Below are positions 22,413 to 29,957 of a stretch of DNA of 39,074 nt, one piece after another; the first letter of the stretch is position 1; each line of letters begins with the position of its first letter. Source of the stretch: an uncultured Bacteroidota bacterium (GTDB lineage: Bacteria; Bacteroidota; Bacteroidia; Flavobacteriales; Flavobacteriaceae); the NCBI GenBank assembly GCA_902560065.1, contig CACEKG010000009.1, forward strand, positions 1 to 39,074, given 5' to 3'. The notes beneath the pieces are model-generated. The model did no database searches. It was not told the origin of the DNA and was given only the letters and a program-made list of their open reading frames with translations. The position numbers and the translations under genes were made by a program.

Positions 22413-23219
22413 TTATTTCTTAGATATTTCTTTTGGGTCTTCTGATTTATCTTTTTTTTGTTTACTATCATTTTCAATAGTTTCAGACTTCATTTTTTTC
22501 AAATCAGATTCATTTAGATTATTTTTTTCCTTATTTCTTTCATTTAAACCATCTGAAATAGATGAAATTACGATTTCTAAAATTTTTTTAATTGATTTTG
22601 AAGCATCATCATTTGAAGGTATAACATAATTAATTTCTTTTGGATCAGAGTTCGTGTCTACCATTGCGAAAATAGGAATTTTAAGTTTTTGGGCTTCTTT
22701 AACAGCAATATTCTCTCTAGTTGTATCAACTATAAAAATCGCTCCAGGAAGTCTAGTCATTTCTGATATTGACCCTAAATTTTTTTCAAGTTTATTTCTA
22801 ACTCTATTTATTTGAAGTTTTTCTTTTTTTGATAAAGTTTCAAATGTTCCATCATTTTTCATTCTATCTATAGAAGTCATTTTTTTAACAGCTTTTCTTA
22901 TTGTAACAAAATTTGTCAACATACCTCCAGGCCATCTTTCAGTTATATATGGCATATTTACTGATTTAGCTTTTTCTGCAACTATATCTTTTGCTTGTTT
23001 TTTTGTGGCAACGAAAAGAATTTTCCTTCCTGATGAAGCAATTTTTTTTAAGGCCAATTTTGCTTCATCAATCTTTGCAGCAGTTTTATATAAATTTATA
23101 ATATGAATACCATTACGTTCCATATATATGTATGGAGCCATACTAGGATTCCATTTTCTAGTAAGATGTCCAAAATGAACACCAGCATTTAGTAAATCAT
23201 TTACGTCTATTTTTGTCAT
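22413..23219 (-). CDS. rpsB: 30S ribosomal protein S2
   Basis: S2 is recognisable from LLNAGVHFGHLTRKWNPSM, YIYMERNGIHIINLYKT, ITERWPGGMLTNF and AIFIVDTTRENIAVKEA. At 268 residues it carries a charged tail of about 40 residues beyond the usual core (NERNKEKNNLNESDLKKMK onward), rich in Lys, Glu, Asn and Ser. Such tails are frequent in Bacteroidetes S2. It precedes tsf in the normal order and follows rpsI across a 98-base gap with a hairpin. Confidence 0.97.
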   Translation of the reverse strand: MTKIDVNDLLNAGVHFGHLTRKWNPSMAPYIYMERNGIHIINLYKTAAKIDEAKLALKKIASSGRKILFVATKKQAKDIVAEKAKSVNMPYITERWPGGMLTNFVTIRKAVKKMTSIDRMKNDGTFETLSKKEKLQINRVRNKLEKNLGSISEMTRLPGAIFIVDTTRENIAVKEAQKLKIPIFAMVDTNSDPKEINYVIPSNDDASKSIKKILEIVISSISDGLNERNKEKNNLNESDLKKMKSETIENDSKQKKDKSEDPKEISKK

Positions 23220-23257
23220 TTTTTATAGTTTACGTTCTTAAATTTTAGCAACACATT

Positions 23258-23283
23258 TAAAAAAATATGTTTAGATGCTAAAC
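23258..23283 (-). terminator. Hairpin between rpsI and rpsB
   Basis: On the minus strand, GTTTAG-CAT-CTAAAC (complement of 23269-23283) is a perfect 6-bp stem with a 3-base loop. It is followed, after ATA, by a run of seven T (complement of 23259-23265). It could end the rplM-rpsI transcript or act as an attenuator in the rpsB leader; the 98-base gap contains no other clear element. Confidence 0.45.
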
Positions 23284-23317
23284 TAATAATCCGTCATTAC
23301 GGTAAAAGCAAAATTTA

Positions 23318-23704
23318 TTATCTCTTAGAAAATTGAAACTTTTTTCTTGCTTTTTTCTGACCAAACTTTTTTCTTTCAACCATTCTTGGATCTCTTGTAA
23401 GAAGACCTTCTGTTTTTAAAACTGGCCTATATTCTTCATTAATCTTACACAGTGCTCTTGATATTCCAAGCCTTATTGCTTCAGCTTGACCATTATTACC
23501 ACCACCTTTTACAATAACTTTAATATCATAATTTTTTTCAGTATTTGTTAGTATGAAAGGTTGTGAAATTTTAAATTGAAGTGAAGCAGTTGAAAAATAA
23601 TTATTAAATTTTTTATTGTTAATTAATATTTCCCCTTTTCCTTTATCAATATAAACTCTAGCTACAGATGTTTTCCTTCTACCTATTGTGTGAATAGTTT
23701 CCAT
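23318..23704 (-). CDS. rpsI: 30S ribosomal protein S9
   Basis: This is a 128-residue S9 with IGRRKTSVARVYIDKGKGE at the start, GGGNNGQAEAIRLGISRALC in the middle and the conserved C-terminus ending KKFQFSKR, whose final arginine reaches the P-site tRNA. Its first base overlaps the last base of rplM, the conserved L13-S9 pair. Confidence 0.97.
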   Translation of the reverse strand: METIHTIGRRKTSVARVYIDKGKGEILINNKKFNNYFSTASLQFKISQPFILTNTEKNYDIKVIVKGGGNNGQAEAIRLGISRALCKINEEYRPVLKTEGLLTRDPRMVERKKFGQKKARKKFQFSKR

Positions 23705-24159
23705 TATAAAAGATCTTTAATATTAATTTTTTTAGGCTTAAGAGATTCATGTTTATGTTCGCTTCCCTCATAAACTTTTAAATTTCTATATATAGAATCA
23801 CCCAACTTGTTTTTTGGAAGCATTCCTTTAATAGACTTTTCAACTAATTTAATTTTATTTTTAGCGTGAATTTGGATTGAAGTTTTTAATTTTTGACCTC
23901 CAGGATATCCTGAATGACTTATATATTGCTTTTGATCCCATTTTTTACCAGAAAGGGATATTTTACTTGCATTAATAACTATTACATTATCTCCACAATC
24001 AACATGAGGGGTGAAATTAGTTTTATATTTACCTCTAAGAAATTTAGCAATTATACTACAGGCTCTTCCCAAAGGTAAATGCTCAACATCGATTAAAATC
24101 CAATCTTTATTGACATTTTTCTTGTTTGCAGATAATGTTTTATAACTTATAGCGTCCAA
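23704..24159 (-). CDS. rplM: 50S ribosomal protein L13
   Basis: L13 is clear from LSANKKNVNKDWILIDVEHL, FLRGKYKTNFTPHVDCGD, GYPGGQKLKT and MLPKNKLGDSIYRNLKVYEG. I start it at TTG 24159 (MDAISYKTLSANKK; 151 residues), which matches the family N-terminus. The open frame continues 11 codons further to a TTG at 24192. That codon lies inside the -7 promoter box (24190-24197), so it cannot be on the transcript. rpsI follows with a one-base overlap. Confidence 0.93.
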   Translation of the reverse strand: MDAISYKTLSANKKNVNKDWILIDVEHLPLGRACSIIAKFLRGKYKTNFTPHVDCGDNVIVINASKISLSGKKWDQKQYISHSGYPGGQKLKTSIQIHAKNKIKLVEKSIKGMLPKNKLGDSIYRNLKVYEGSEHKHESLKPKKINIKDLL

Positions 24160-24189
24160 TATTTTATTTTTTCTATTTATAAGGGCCTG

Positions 24190-24197
24190 CAAATGTA
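24190..24197 (-). promoter_or_regulatory. Bacteroidetes-type -7 box of rplM-rpsI
   Basis: On the minus strand this reads TACATTTG, an exact TAnnTTTG match, with an A/T run (TTTT at the -33 distance) upstream. The transcript would start near 24183, about 24 bases before the preferred rplM start at 24159. Confidence 0.5.
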
Positions 24198-24247
24198 CAA
24201 TTATATCTTATAAAAAAAAATCTCTATATGTTTATATTTTATATTTG

Positions 24248-27052
24248 TTAATGAGCTTCCAACCAATTATTTCCAACACCTATTTCAACTATCAAAGGAA
24301 TTTCTAATTTATACGCATTTTCCATTTCTTTTTTCACAATGGATTTCAAGAATTCTAATTCTTTTTTATGAACATCAAAAACTAGTTCATCATGAACTTG
24401 AAGTAACATTTTAGATTTTAATTTTTCTTTTTCAATAATATTTTGGATATTAATCATTGCTAATTTTATAATATCAGCTGCGCTTCCTTGAATTGGAGCG
24501 TTTACAGCATTTCGCTCATCGGCACTTCTAACAATAGAGTTTTGAGAATTAATATTTCTAAGATATCTTCTTCTACCTAAGATAGTTTCTACAAAACCAT
24601 TATCTCTTGCAAAGTTTATTTGATTATTTATATAATCATTTAATTTTGGATAAGAAGAATAATATAAATCTATTAATTCTTTTGCTTCAGTTCTATTAAG
24701 ATTTGTTTGTTGACTTAATCCAAAAGCAGATACTCCATAAATAATTCCAAAATTAACCGTTTTTGCATTATTTCTTTGTTCACTAGTTACTTCATTAATA
24801 TTAACATTAAAGACTTTAGATGCTGTTGATTTGTGAATGTCTTCATTATTTTTAAAAGCTTTAATCATACCTTCATCATTACTTAAAGCAGCAATTATTC
24901 TTAATTCAATTTGAGAATAATCAGCAGCCATTAAATAATAGTTGTCATTTTTTGGGATAAAAGCTTCTCTTATTTTTTTACCTCTATTAGTTCTAATTGG
25001 AATATTTTGAAGGTTAGGTTTATTACTACTTAGCCTCCCTGTGGTTGCTACAGCCTGATTGTATTCAGTGTGAATTCTTTTTGTTATTTCATTTATTTCC
25101 TTAGGTAATGCATTTATATAAGTGTTTTGAAGTTTTTCAAGAGACCTCCAATCCAATATTAAAGAAACAATTGGGTTTTCTTTTGATAAAGCCAATAATG
25201 TTTCTTCAGAAGTTGAATATTGACCAGTTTTTGTTTTTTTTGGTTTATCAGTTAATTTTAATTTTTCAAAAAGAATAATTCCAAGTTGCTTTGGCGATGA
25301 TATATTAAATTCTTCACCAGTCTTTTTATAAATTTCCAATTTTAGATCATTTAGGTTTTTTTTGATTTCTCTAGATTGACTTTTTAGACAATTAACATCG
25401 ATATTTATACCTTGAATTTCCATTTTAGTCAATACATTAAGAAGGGGTATTTCAATCTTTTTAAATAAATCTATAGACTTTTCATCTTTATGTATATTTT
25501 CAAAATGTAGTTTTAATTGAAGAGCAATATCTGCATTCTCAACTAAATATTCAGTCTGACTTGAAATATCAAAATCTTTTATAGATTTTTGATTTTTCCC
25601 TTTAGGTCCAATAAGTTCTTCAATTAATTTTGGAGAATATTCTAAATAAGTTTTGGACAAGATATTTAAATCATGTCTCATGTCAGGATTGATAATGTAA
25701 TGCGCTATCATAGTATCATATAAAGGACCATTAACTAATACATTATATTTATTTAAAATTTTTAAGTCATATTTTAAATTATGCCCAACTTTTTCAATTT
25801 TTGTATTTTCAAAAAAAGGAATAAAATAGCTTAGTATCTTTTTGGCCTCAATTTCGTCCTCTGGAATAATTAAATAATATCCTTTATTTTTTGACCAAGA
25901 AAAAGATATACCAATTAATTTTGCTTGAAGGGCACTAACTGAATCGGTTTTAGTATCAAAACTTACTGTTTTCTGTTTGCTTAACTCTTCAATCAAAATT
26001 TTATATCCTAATTGAGTATTTACATACTGATAAAAACAAGTTTTATGCGATATGGTATTATTTTTTTTATCATCAATTCCTCCCTCTGATTGATTAAATA
26101 GATCAAATTGTTTTACAATTTTTTTTTCTTTCGAATTAGTTTTATTTTCCGATTCAGAATGAGTTTCATTTATATATATTTTTTTTAAACTTTCAAGTAA
26201 TCTTCTAAATTCTAATTCATTAAAAATTTTTTTTATTTCTTCTATATTAGGATTTTCCATTTTGAATTCAGAAGGTGTAAAATTTATAGGAACATCAAGA
26301 ATAATTTTTGCTAACTCTTTGGAAATAATACCTAATTCTTTATTAGCTTCAATTTTTTCTTTTATTTTACCCTTTAGATCATTTGTATTTTTTAAAAGAG
26401 TTTCCATGGAACCATATTCTTTTAAAAATTTTTTAGCAGTTTTATCACCAACTCCAGGTAAACCAGGAATATTATCAACTGAGTCCCCCATCATACCCAA
26501 ATAGTCAATAACTTGATCAGGGTTTTCTATATCAAATTTTTTTTTAACCTCAGGGACTCCCCATATTTCAATTTCATTTCCTAATCTAGCAGGGCGATAC
26601 ATAAAAATATTTTCAGATACCAATTGAGCAAAATCTTTATCAGGTGTAACCATAAAAATTTTAAATCCTTTTTTCTCAGCTTTTTTAGCAAGGGTTCCAA
26701 TTATATCATCAGCTTCGTAACCTTCTTTTTCAATGACTGAAATATTCATTGCCTTTAAAATATTTTGAATATAGGGGACTGCTATTTTTATAGCTTCTGG
26801 TGTTTCTAAACGATTTGATTTGTATTCATGATAGATTTCTTTTCTTGTTTTTGACCCTCCTTTGTCAAAACAAACTGCTAAATTTTTAGGTTTTTCTCTT
26901 TTTATAAGATCAAAAAGAGAATTTGTAAAACCCATTATAGCAGAAGTATCCATGCCTTTGGAGTTAATTCTTGGGTTTTTAATAAAGGCATAATAGCCTC
27001 TAAAAATTAAAGCATATGCATCTATTAAATAAAGAGTTTTTGGGTTTGACAT
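24248..27052 (-). CDS. polA: DNA polymerase I with an apparently inactivated proofreading site
   Basis: The 934-residue protein has three parts. Residues 1 to about 290 form the 5'-nuclease (DAYALIFRGYYAF, TPDKDFAQLV, MMGDSVDNIPGLPGVGDKTA), complete by eye. Residues about 340-530 form the 3'-5' exonuclease fold. The polymerase follows, with motif A ADYSQIELRI, motif B RNNAKTVNFGIIYG and motif C LLQVHDELVFD intact. In the exonuclease, motif I reads FDTKTDS (D366, K368) where active enzymes have DxE. Motif III reads YLVENAD (N506) where Asp is expected. GHNLKYDLKIL (motif II) is kept. Two of four metal-binding acids are therefore replaced, and proofreading is probably lost or weak. Repair and Okazaki-fragment roles should be unaffected. 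Confidence 0.97.
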   Translation of the reverse strand: MSNPKTLYLIDAYALIFRGYYAFIKNPRINSKGMDTSAIMGFTNSLFDLIKREKPKNLAVCFDKGGSKTRKEIYHEYKSNRLETPEAIKIAVPYIQNILKAMNISVIEKEGYEADDIIGTLAKKAEKKGFKIFMVTPDKDFAQLVSENIFMYRPARLGNEIEIWGVPEVKKKFDIENPDQVIDYLGMMGDSVDNIPGLPGVGDKTAKKFLKEYGSMETLLKNTNDLKGKIKEKIEANKELGIISKELAKIILDVPINFTPSEFKMENPNIEEIKKIFNELEFRRLLESLKKIYINETHSESENKTNSKEKKIVKQFDLFNQSEGGIDDKKNNTISHKTCFYQYVNTQLGYKILIEELSKQKTVSFDTKTDSVSALQAKLIGISFSWSKNKGYYLIIPEDEIEAKKILSYFIPFFENTKIEKVGHNLKYDLKILNKYNVLVNGPLYDTMIAHYIINPDMRHDLNILSKTYLEYSPKLIEELIGPKGKNQKSIKDFDISSQTEYLVENADIALQLKLHFENIHKDEKSIDLFKKIEIPLLNVLTKMEIQGINIDVNCLKSQSREIKKNLNDLKLEIYKKTGEEFNISSPKQLGIILFEKLKLTDKPKKTKTGQYSTSEETLLALSKENPIVSLILDWRSLEKLQNTYINALPKEINEITKRIHTEYNQAVATTGRLSSNKPNLQNIPIRTNRGKKIREAFIPKNDNYYLMAADYSQIELRIIAALSNDEGMIKAFKNNEDIHKSTASKVFNVNINEVTSEQRNNAKTVNFGIIYGVSAFGLSQQTNLNRTEAKELIDLYYSSYPKLNDYINNQINFARDNGFVETILGRRRYLRNINSQNSIVRSADERNAVNAPIQGSAADIIKLAMINIQNIIEKEKLKSKMLLQVHDELVFDVHKKELEFLKSIVKKEMENAYKLEIPLIVEIGVGNNWLEAH

Positions 27053-27146
27053 TGATTATAATCAATTAATTTTTAATAGTTTTATTTTTATTTGGAATTT
27101 AATCAAATTACTTGTAAACTTTCAAATCTTAGAGTAAAATTTCTTT

Positions 27147-27590
27147 ATGGAGTTAGATGACTTATATTTTATGAATCAAGCTTTATTAGAAGCAGAAAAA
27201 TCTTTAGAAAAGAGTGAAGTGCCAGTTGGAGCTGTAATTGTTGTTGATCAAAAAATAATTGGAAGAGGTCATAATTTAATAGAAAAATTAGAAGATGCAA
27301 CTGCTCATGCAGAAATGCAAGCTATAACTGCAGCTTCAAACTTTTTAAATGGAAAGTTCTTAGATCAATGTACTTTATATGTTACATTAGAACCATGTAC
27401 AATGTGTGCAGGAGCACTTTATTGGACTAGAATAAATAGAGTGGTAATAGGAGCGATGGATTTCAAAAGAGGATACTCTAGTTTGGGAATTAAGCTCCAC
27501 CCAAAAACTAAAGTCTCTCATGGAATTTTGGCTGAAGAGTCTGAAAAACTATTAAATGATTTTTTTTATTTGAGACGTAATAAAAAATAG
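27147..27590 (+). CDS. tadA: tRNA-specific adenosine deaminase
   Basis: TadA converts A34 to inosine in tRNA-Arg(ACG). The 147-residue protein has the zinc deaminase motifs HAEMQAI (H54, catalytic E56) and PCTMCAGA (C84, C87), with VPVGAVIV before them and ARINRVVIGA-like sequence (TRINRVVIGAMD) after. It is the only plus-strand gene between polA and the cold-shock gene. Its stop lies within a hairpin shared with the convergent csp gene. Confidence 0.95.
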   Translation: MELDDLYFMNQALLEAEKSLEKSEVPVGAVIVVDQKIIGRGHNLIEKLEDATAHAEMQAITAASNFLNGKFLDQCTLYVTLEPCTMCAGALYWTRINRVVIGAMDFKRGYSSLGIKLHPKTKVSHGILAEESEKLLNDFFYLRRNKK

Positions 27591-27618
27591 CAATCATAAA
27601 AAATATAATTGCTATTTT
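27584..27618. terminator. Bidirectional terminator between tadA and the cold-shock gene
   Basis: AAAATAGCAAT (27584-27594) and ATTGCTATTTT (27608-27618) form a perfect 11-bp stem with a 13-base loop. The A-rich 5' arm and T-rich 3' arm make a T-run on either strand. It sits at the end of both convergent genes and includes the tadA stop codon. Confidence 0.7.
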
Positions 27619-27636
27619 ATTTAGATTATGTAAATT

Positions 27637-27828
27637 TTATAGTAGGGAGATTTGAGAAGCTTGCTTCCCTTTATTTCCTTCTTCTTCTACATATTCAACT
27701 TTATCTCCCTCTTTAATTTTTATATCATTAAGGGATGAAACGTGAACGAAAATGTCTTCTTGAGATTCGTCATTGGTAATGAAACCATAACCTTTAGCTT
27801 CATTAAAAAATTTAACTGTTCCAGTCAT
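27637..27828 (-). CDS. Cold-shock domain protein
   Basis: This 63-residue, single-domain RNA chaperone starts MTGTVKFFNEAKGYGFITND. RNP1 is KGYGFI (12-17) and RNP2 is DIFVHV (25-30), and the aromatic surface that binds single-stranded nucleic acid is complete. It is close to CspA in length. Its gene stands alone, converging on tadA. Confidence 0.96.
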   Translation of the reverse strand: MTGTVKFFNEAKGYGFITNDESQEDIFVHVSSLNDIKIKEGDKVEYVEEEGNKGKQASQISLL

Positions 27829-27890
27829 TATTTATTATTAAGTATTAGCCTATAAAGGTATTGATAAGTTTTAATTTATTCATTGTTAAT

Positions 27891-28151
27891 TTAATTTTTC
27901 TTTTTCCTTTTATCAAATTCTAATTGATTTTTAATCTTTTTTATATTTTCTTCAGTTAATGTATAATCTTTTAATTTTTTCCCATTCCATCTATCATATA
28001 AAAAAAGAGGCATAAAAATAAAAACTCCTATTAAGACTGTAAATCCAATAATTTTATCCCCAACTTCATATTTTAAATATGTTTTGTAATAAAAACCAAT
28101 TATTAGAGAAAAAATTTGGATTATAAAGAAAAATTTAAGGAAGATTTTCAA
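27891..28151 (-). CDS. Small membrane protein of unknown function
   Basis: The 86-residue product has two hydrophobic segments, about residues 4-22 (FLKFFFIIQIFSLIIGFYY) and 36-53 (IGFTVLIGVFIFMPLFLY). A charged C-terminus follows, KKLKDYTLTEENIKKIKNQL and a Lys-rich end. This predicts a two-helix inner-membrane protein with a cytosolic tail. I know no named family for it. It starts one base after the aspS stop on the same strand, so it is probably co-transcribed with aspS. Confidence 0.7.
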   Translation of the reverse strand: MKIFLKFFFIIQIFSLIIGFYYKTYLKYEVGDKIIGFTVLIGVFIFMPLFLYDRWNGKKLKDYTLTEENIKKIKNQLEFDKRKKKN

Positions 28152-28152
28152 T

Positions 28153-29907
28153 TTATTTATTTGATTTTAATAATAATGAAAGTTCATTCAGTTGTTTGGA
28201 ATCTATTTCAGATGGAGCATCTATCATTACATCTCTTCCATTATTATTTTTTGGAAAAGCAATAAAATTTCTAATTGTTTCTTTCCCTTTTAAGATTGCA
28301 ACAAGTCTATCCAGACCAAAGGCTATTCCTCCATGAGGGGGAGCTCCGTATTGAAAAGATTTCATTAAAAACCCAAACTGTCTTTCAGCTTCTTTATCTG
28401 AAAACCCAAGAATTTTTAAAATTTTTCTTTGAAGTTCTGTGTCGTGAATTCTAATAGATCCTCCACCAATTTCATTTCCATTAATAACCAAATCATATGC
28501 ATTTGCTTTAACTTTTTCAGGATTACTATCTATAAATTTTATATCATCAGCTTTTGGAGAAGTGAATGGATGATGCATAGAATTATATTTTTTCAATTCC
28601 TCATCCCAATAAAAAAGTGGAAAATCGGTTATCCATACCGGTGCAAAATCTTGAGGATTTCTTAAACCTAAATCTTCTGCCATTTTTAATCGAAGATTTC
28701 CAATTTGAACTCTAGATTCCTTTTTTTCACCTGAAATAATTAATATTAAGTCCCCTGGGGTAGAATTACATTTTTTTATCCATTTTTTTATTTCAGACAA
28801 ATTAAAAAACTTATCAACTGATGATTTTATATTATTTTCAGATTCATATTTAACCCAGACTAATCCATTTGCTCCAATCTGAGGCTTTTTAACCCAATCT
28901 GTTAGATTGTCAATTTGCTTTCTAGAGTATGAAGCTGCATTAGGAACAGAAATAGCAACAATTAATTCTTCTTTATCAAATACATTAAAACCTTTATTTT
29001 TGGCTAAAGAATTTAGCTCATGTATTTTCATATCAAATCTTATATCCGGTTTATCTGTTCCATAATTTAAAATTGCTTTTTCATATTTAATTCTCGGAAA
29101 AGATGTAACAGTTTTGTTATTAATTTTTTTTATTAAATAAACAATTAGTGATTCAAATTGATTTAATATGTCTTCCTGATTCACATATGACATTTCACAA
29201 TCTATTTGAGTGAATTCTGGTTGTCTATCAGCCCTAAGATCCTCATCTCTAAAGCATTTTACAATTTGAAAATATTTATCTAGCCCACCCACCATTAAGA
29301 GTTGCTTAAAAGTTTGAGGGGATTGAGGTAAAGCATAAAACTCTTTGGGGTTCATTCTCGATGGAACAACAAAATCTCTTGCACCTTCTGGAGTTGATTT
29401 TATCAAACAAGGAGTTTCAACATCAATAAAACCATCTTTTGAAAGAAAGTTTCTAACTTCCATAGTTACTTTATGTCGAAAAATTAAATTGTTTTTTATT
29501 GAATTTCTTCTTAAATCAAGATATCTGTATTTCATTCTTAGCTCTTCTCCACCATCTGTTTTATCTTCTATAGTGAAGGGAGGTGTTTCAGATTTATTTA
29601 AAATATTAAGTTTTTCAACTAAAACTTCAATTGATCCAGTTACAATTTCAGGATTTTTTGATTCACGCTCTAAAACGACACCACTAATTTGTATTACATA
29701 TTCTCTATTAATTAATTGAGCTTTTTCATAAACTTCTTTGGATGTTCTATCATTATCAAAAACTAGTTGAGTTATGCCATAACGATCTCTTAAATCAATC
29801 CAAATTATAAACCCTTTATTTCTTATTTTTTGAACCCATCCAGATAGAGTTACTTTTTCTCCTTTCTGGTTTAATGAAAGTTCACCACAGTTATGAGTTC
29901 TATACAT
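28153..29907 (-). CDS. aspS: Aspartyl-tRNA synthetase
   Basis: This 584-residue bacterial-type AspRS has an N-terminal OB anticodon-binding domain ([21 protein letters not shown]). The class II motifs are [42 protein letters not shown] (motif 2) and [14 protein letters not shown] (motif 3). The bacterial insertion domain of about 110 residues lies between. Length is normal. The gene begins 50 bases from the efflux pump gene, and the gap holds both the pump operon's terminator and an aspS -7 box. Confidence 0.97.
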   Translation of the reverse strand: MYRTHNCGELSLNQKGEKVTLSGWVQKIRNKGFIIWIDLRDRYGITQLVFDNDRTSKEVYEKAQLINREYVIQISGVVLERESKNPEIVTGSIEVLVEKLNILNKSETPPFTIEDKTDGGEELRMKYRYLDLRRNSIKNNLIFRHKVTMEVRNFLSKDGFIDVETPCLIKSTPEGARDFVVPSRMNPKEFYALPQSPQTFKQLLMVGGLDKYFQIVKCFRDEDLRADRQPEFTQIDCEMSYVNQEDILNQFESLIVYLIKKINNKTVTSFPRIKYEKAILNYGTDKPDIRFDMKIHELNSLAKNKGFNVFDKEELIVAISVPNAASYSRKQIDNLTDWVKKPQIGANGLVWVKYESENNIKSSVDKFFNLSEIKKWIKKCNSTPGDLILIISGEKKESRVQIGNLRLKMAEDLGLRNPQDFAPVWITDFPLFYWDEELKKYNSMHHPFTSPKADDIKFIDSNPEKVKANAYDLVINGNEIGGGSIRIHDTELQRKILKILGFSDKEAERQFGFLMKSFQYGAPPHGGIAFGLDRLVAILKGKETIRNFIAFPKNNNGRDVMIDAPSEIDSKQLNELSLLLKSNK

Positions 29908-29915
29908 AGTTAAGA

Positions 29916-29923
29916 CAAAAATA
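29916..29923 (-). promoter_or_regulatory. Bacteroidetes-type -7 box of aspS
   Basis: On the minus strand TATTTTTG fits TAnnTTTG, just before the aspS ATG (29905-29907). The predicted start is so close that the message would be almost leaderless. The box overlaps the T-run of the preceding terminator. Confidence 0.45.
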
Positions 29924-29943
29924 GAAAACTTAGATAATCTAAG
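29919..29943 (-). terminator. Terminator of the RND efflux operon
   Basis: On the minus strand CTTAGA-TTA-TCTAAG (complement of 29929-29943) is a perfect 6-bp hairpin followed by TTTTCTATTTTT. It lies 15 bases past the stop of the pump gene and is an intrinsic terminator by form. Confidence 0.6.
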
Positions 29944-29957
29944 ACTAATTTATTTTA

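Noticed and set aside
23291-23302. CCGT-CATT-ACGG hairpin downstream of rpsI
   Set aside because: The stem is only 4 bp and no T-run follows on either strand. The hairpin at 23269-23283 is a better terminator candidate.
24481-24547. Possible frameshift or damage in polA given its altered exonuclease motifs
   Set aside because: The frame is open for all 934 codons and the polymerase and 5'-nuclease motifs are intact, so only the proofreading site is affected.
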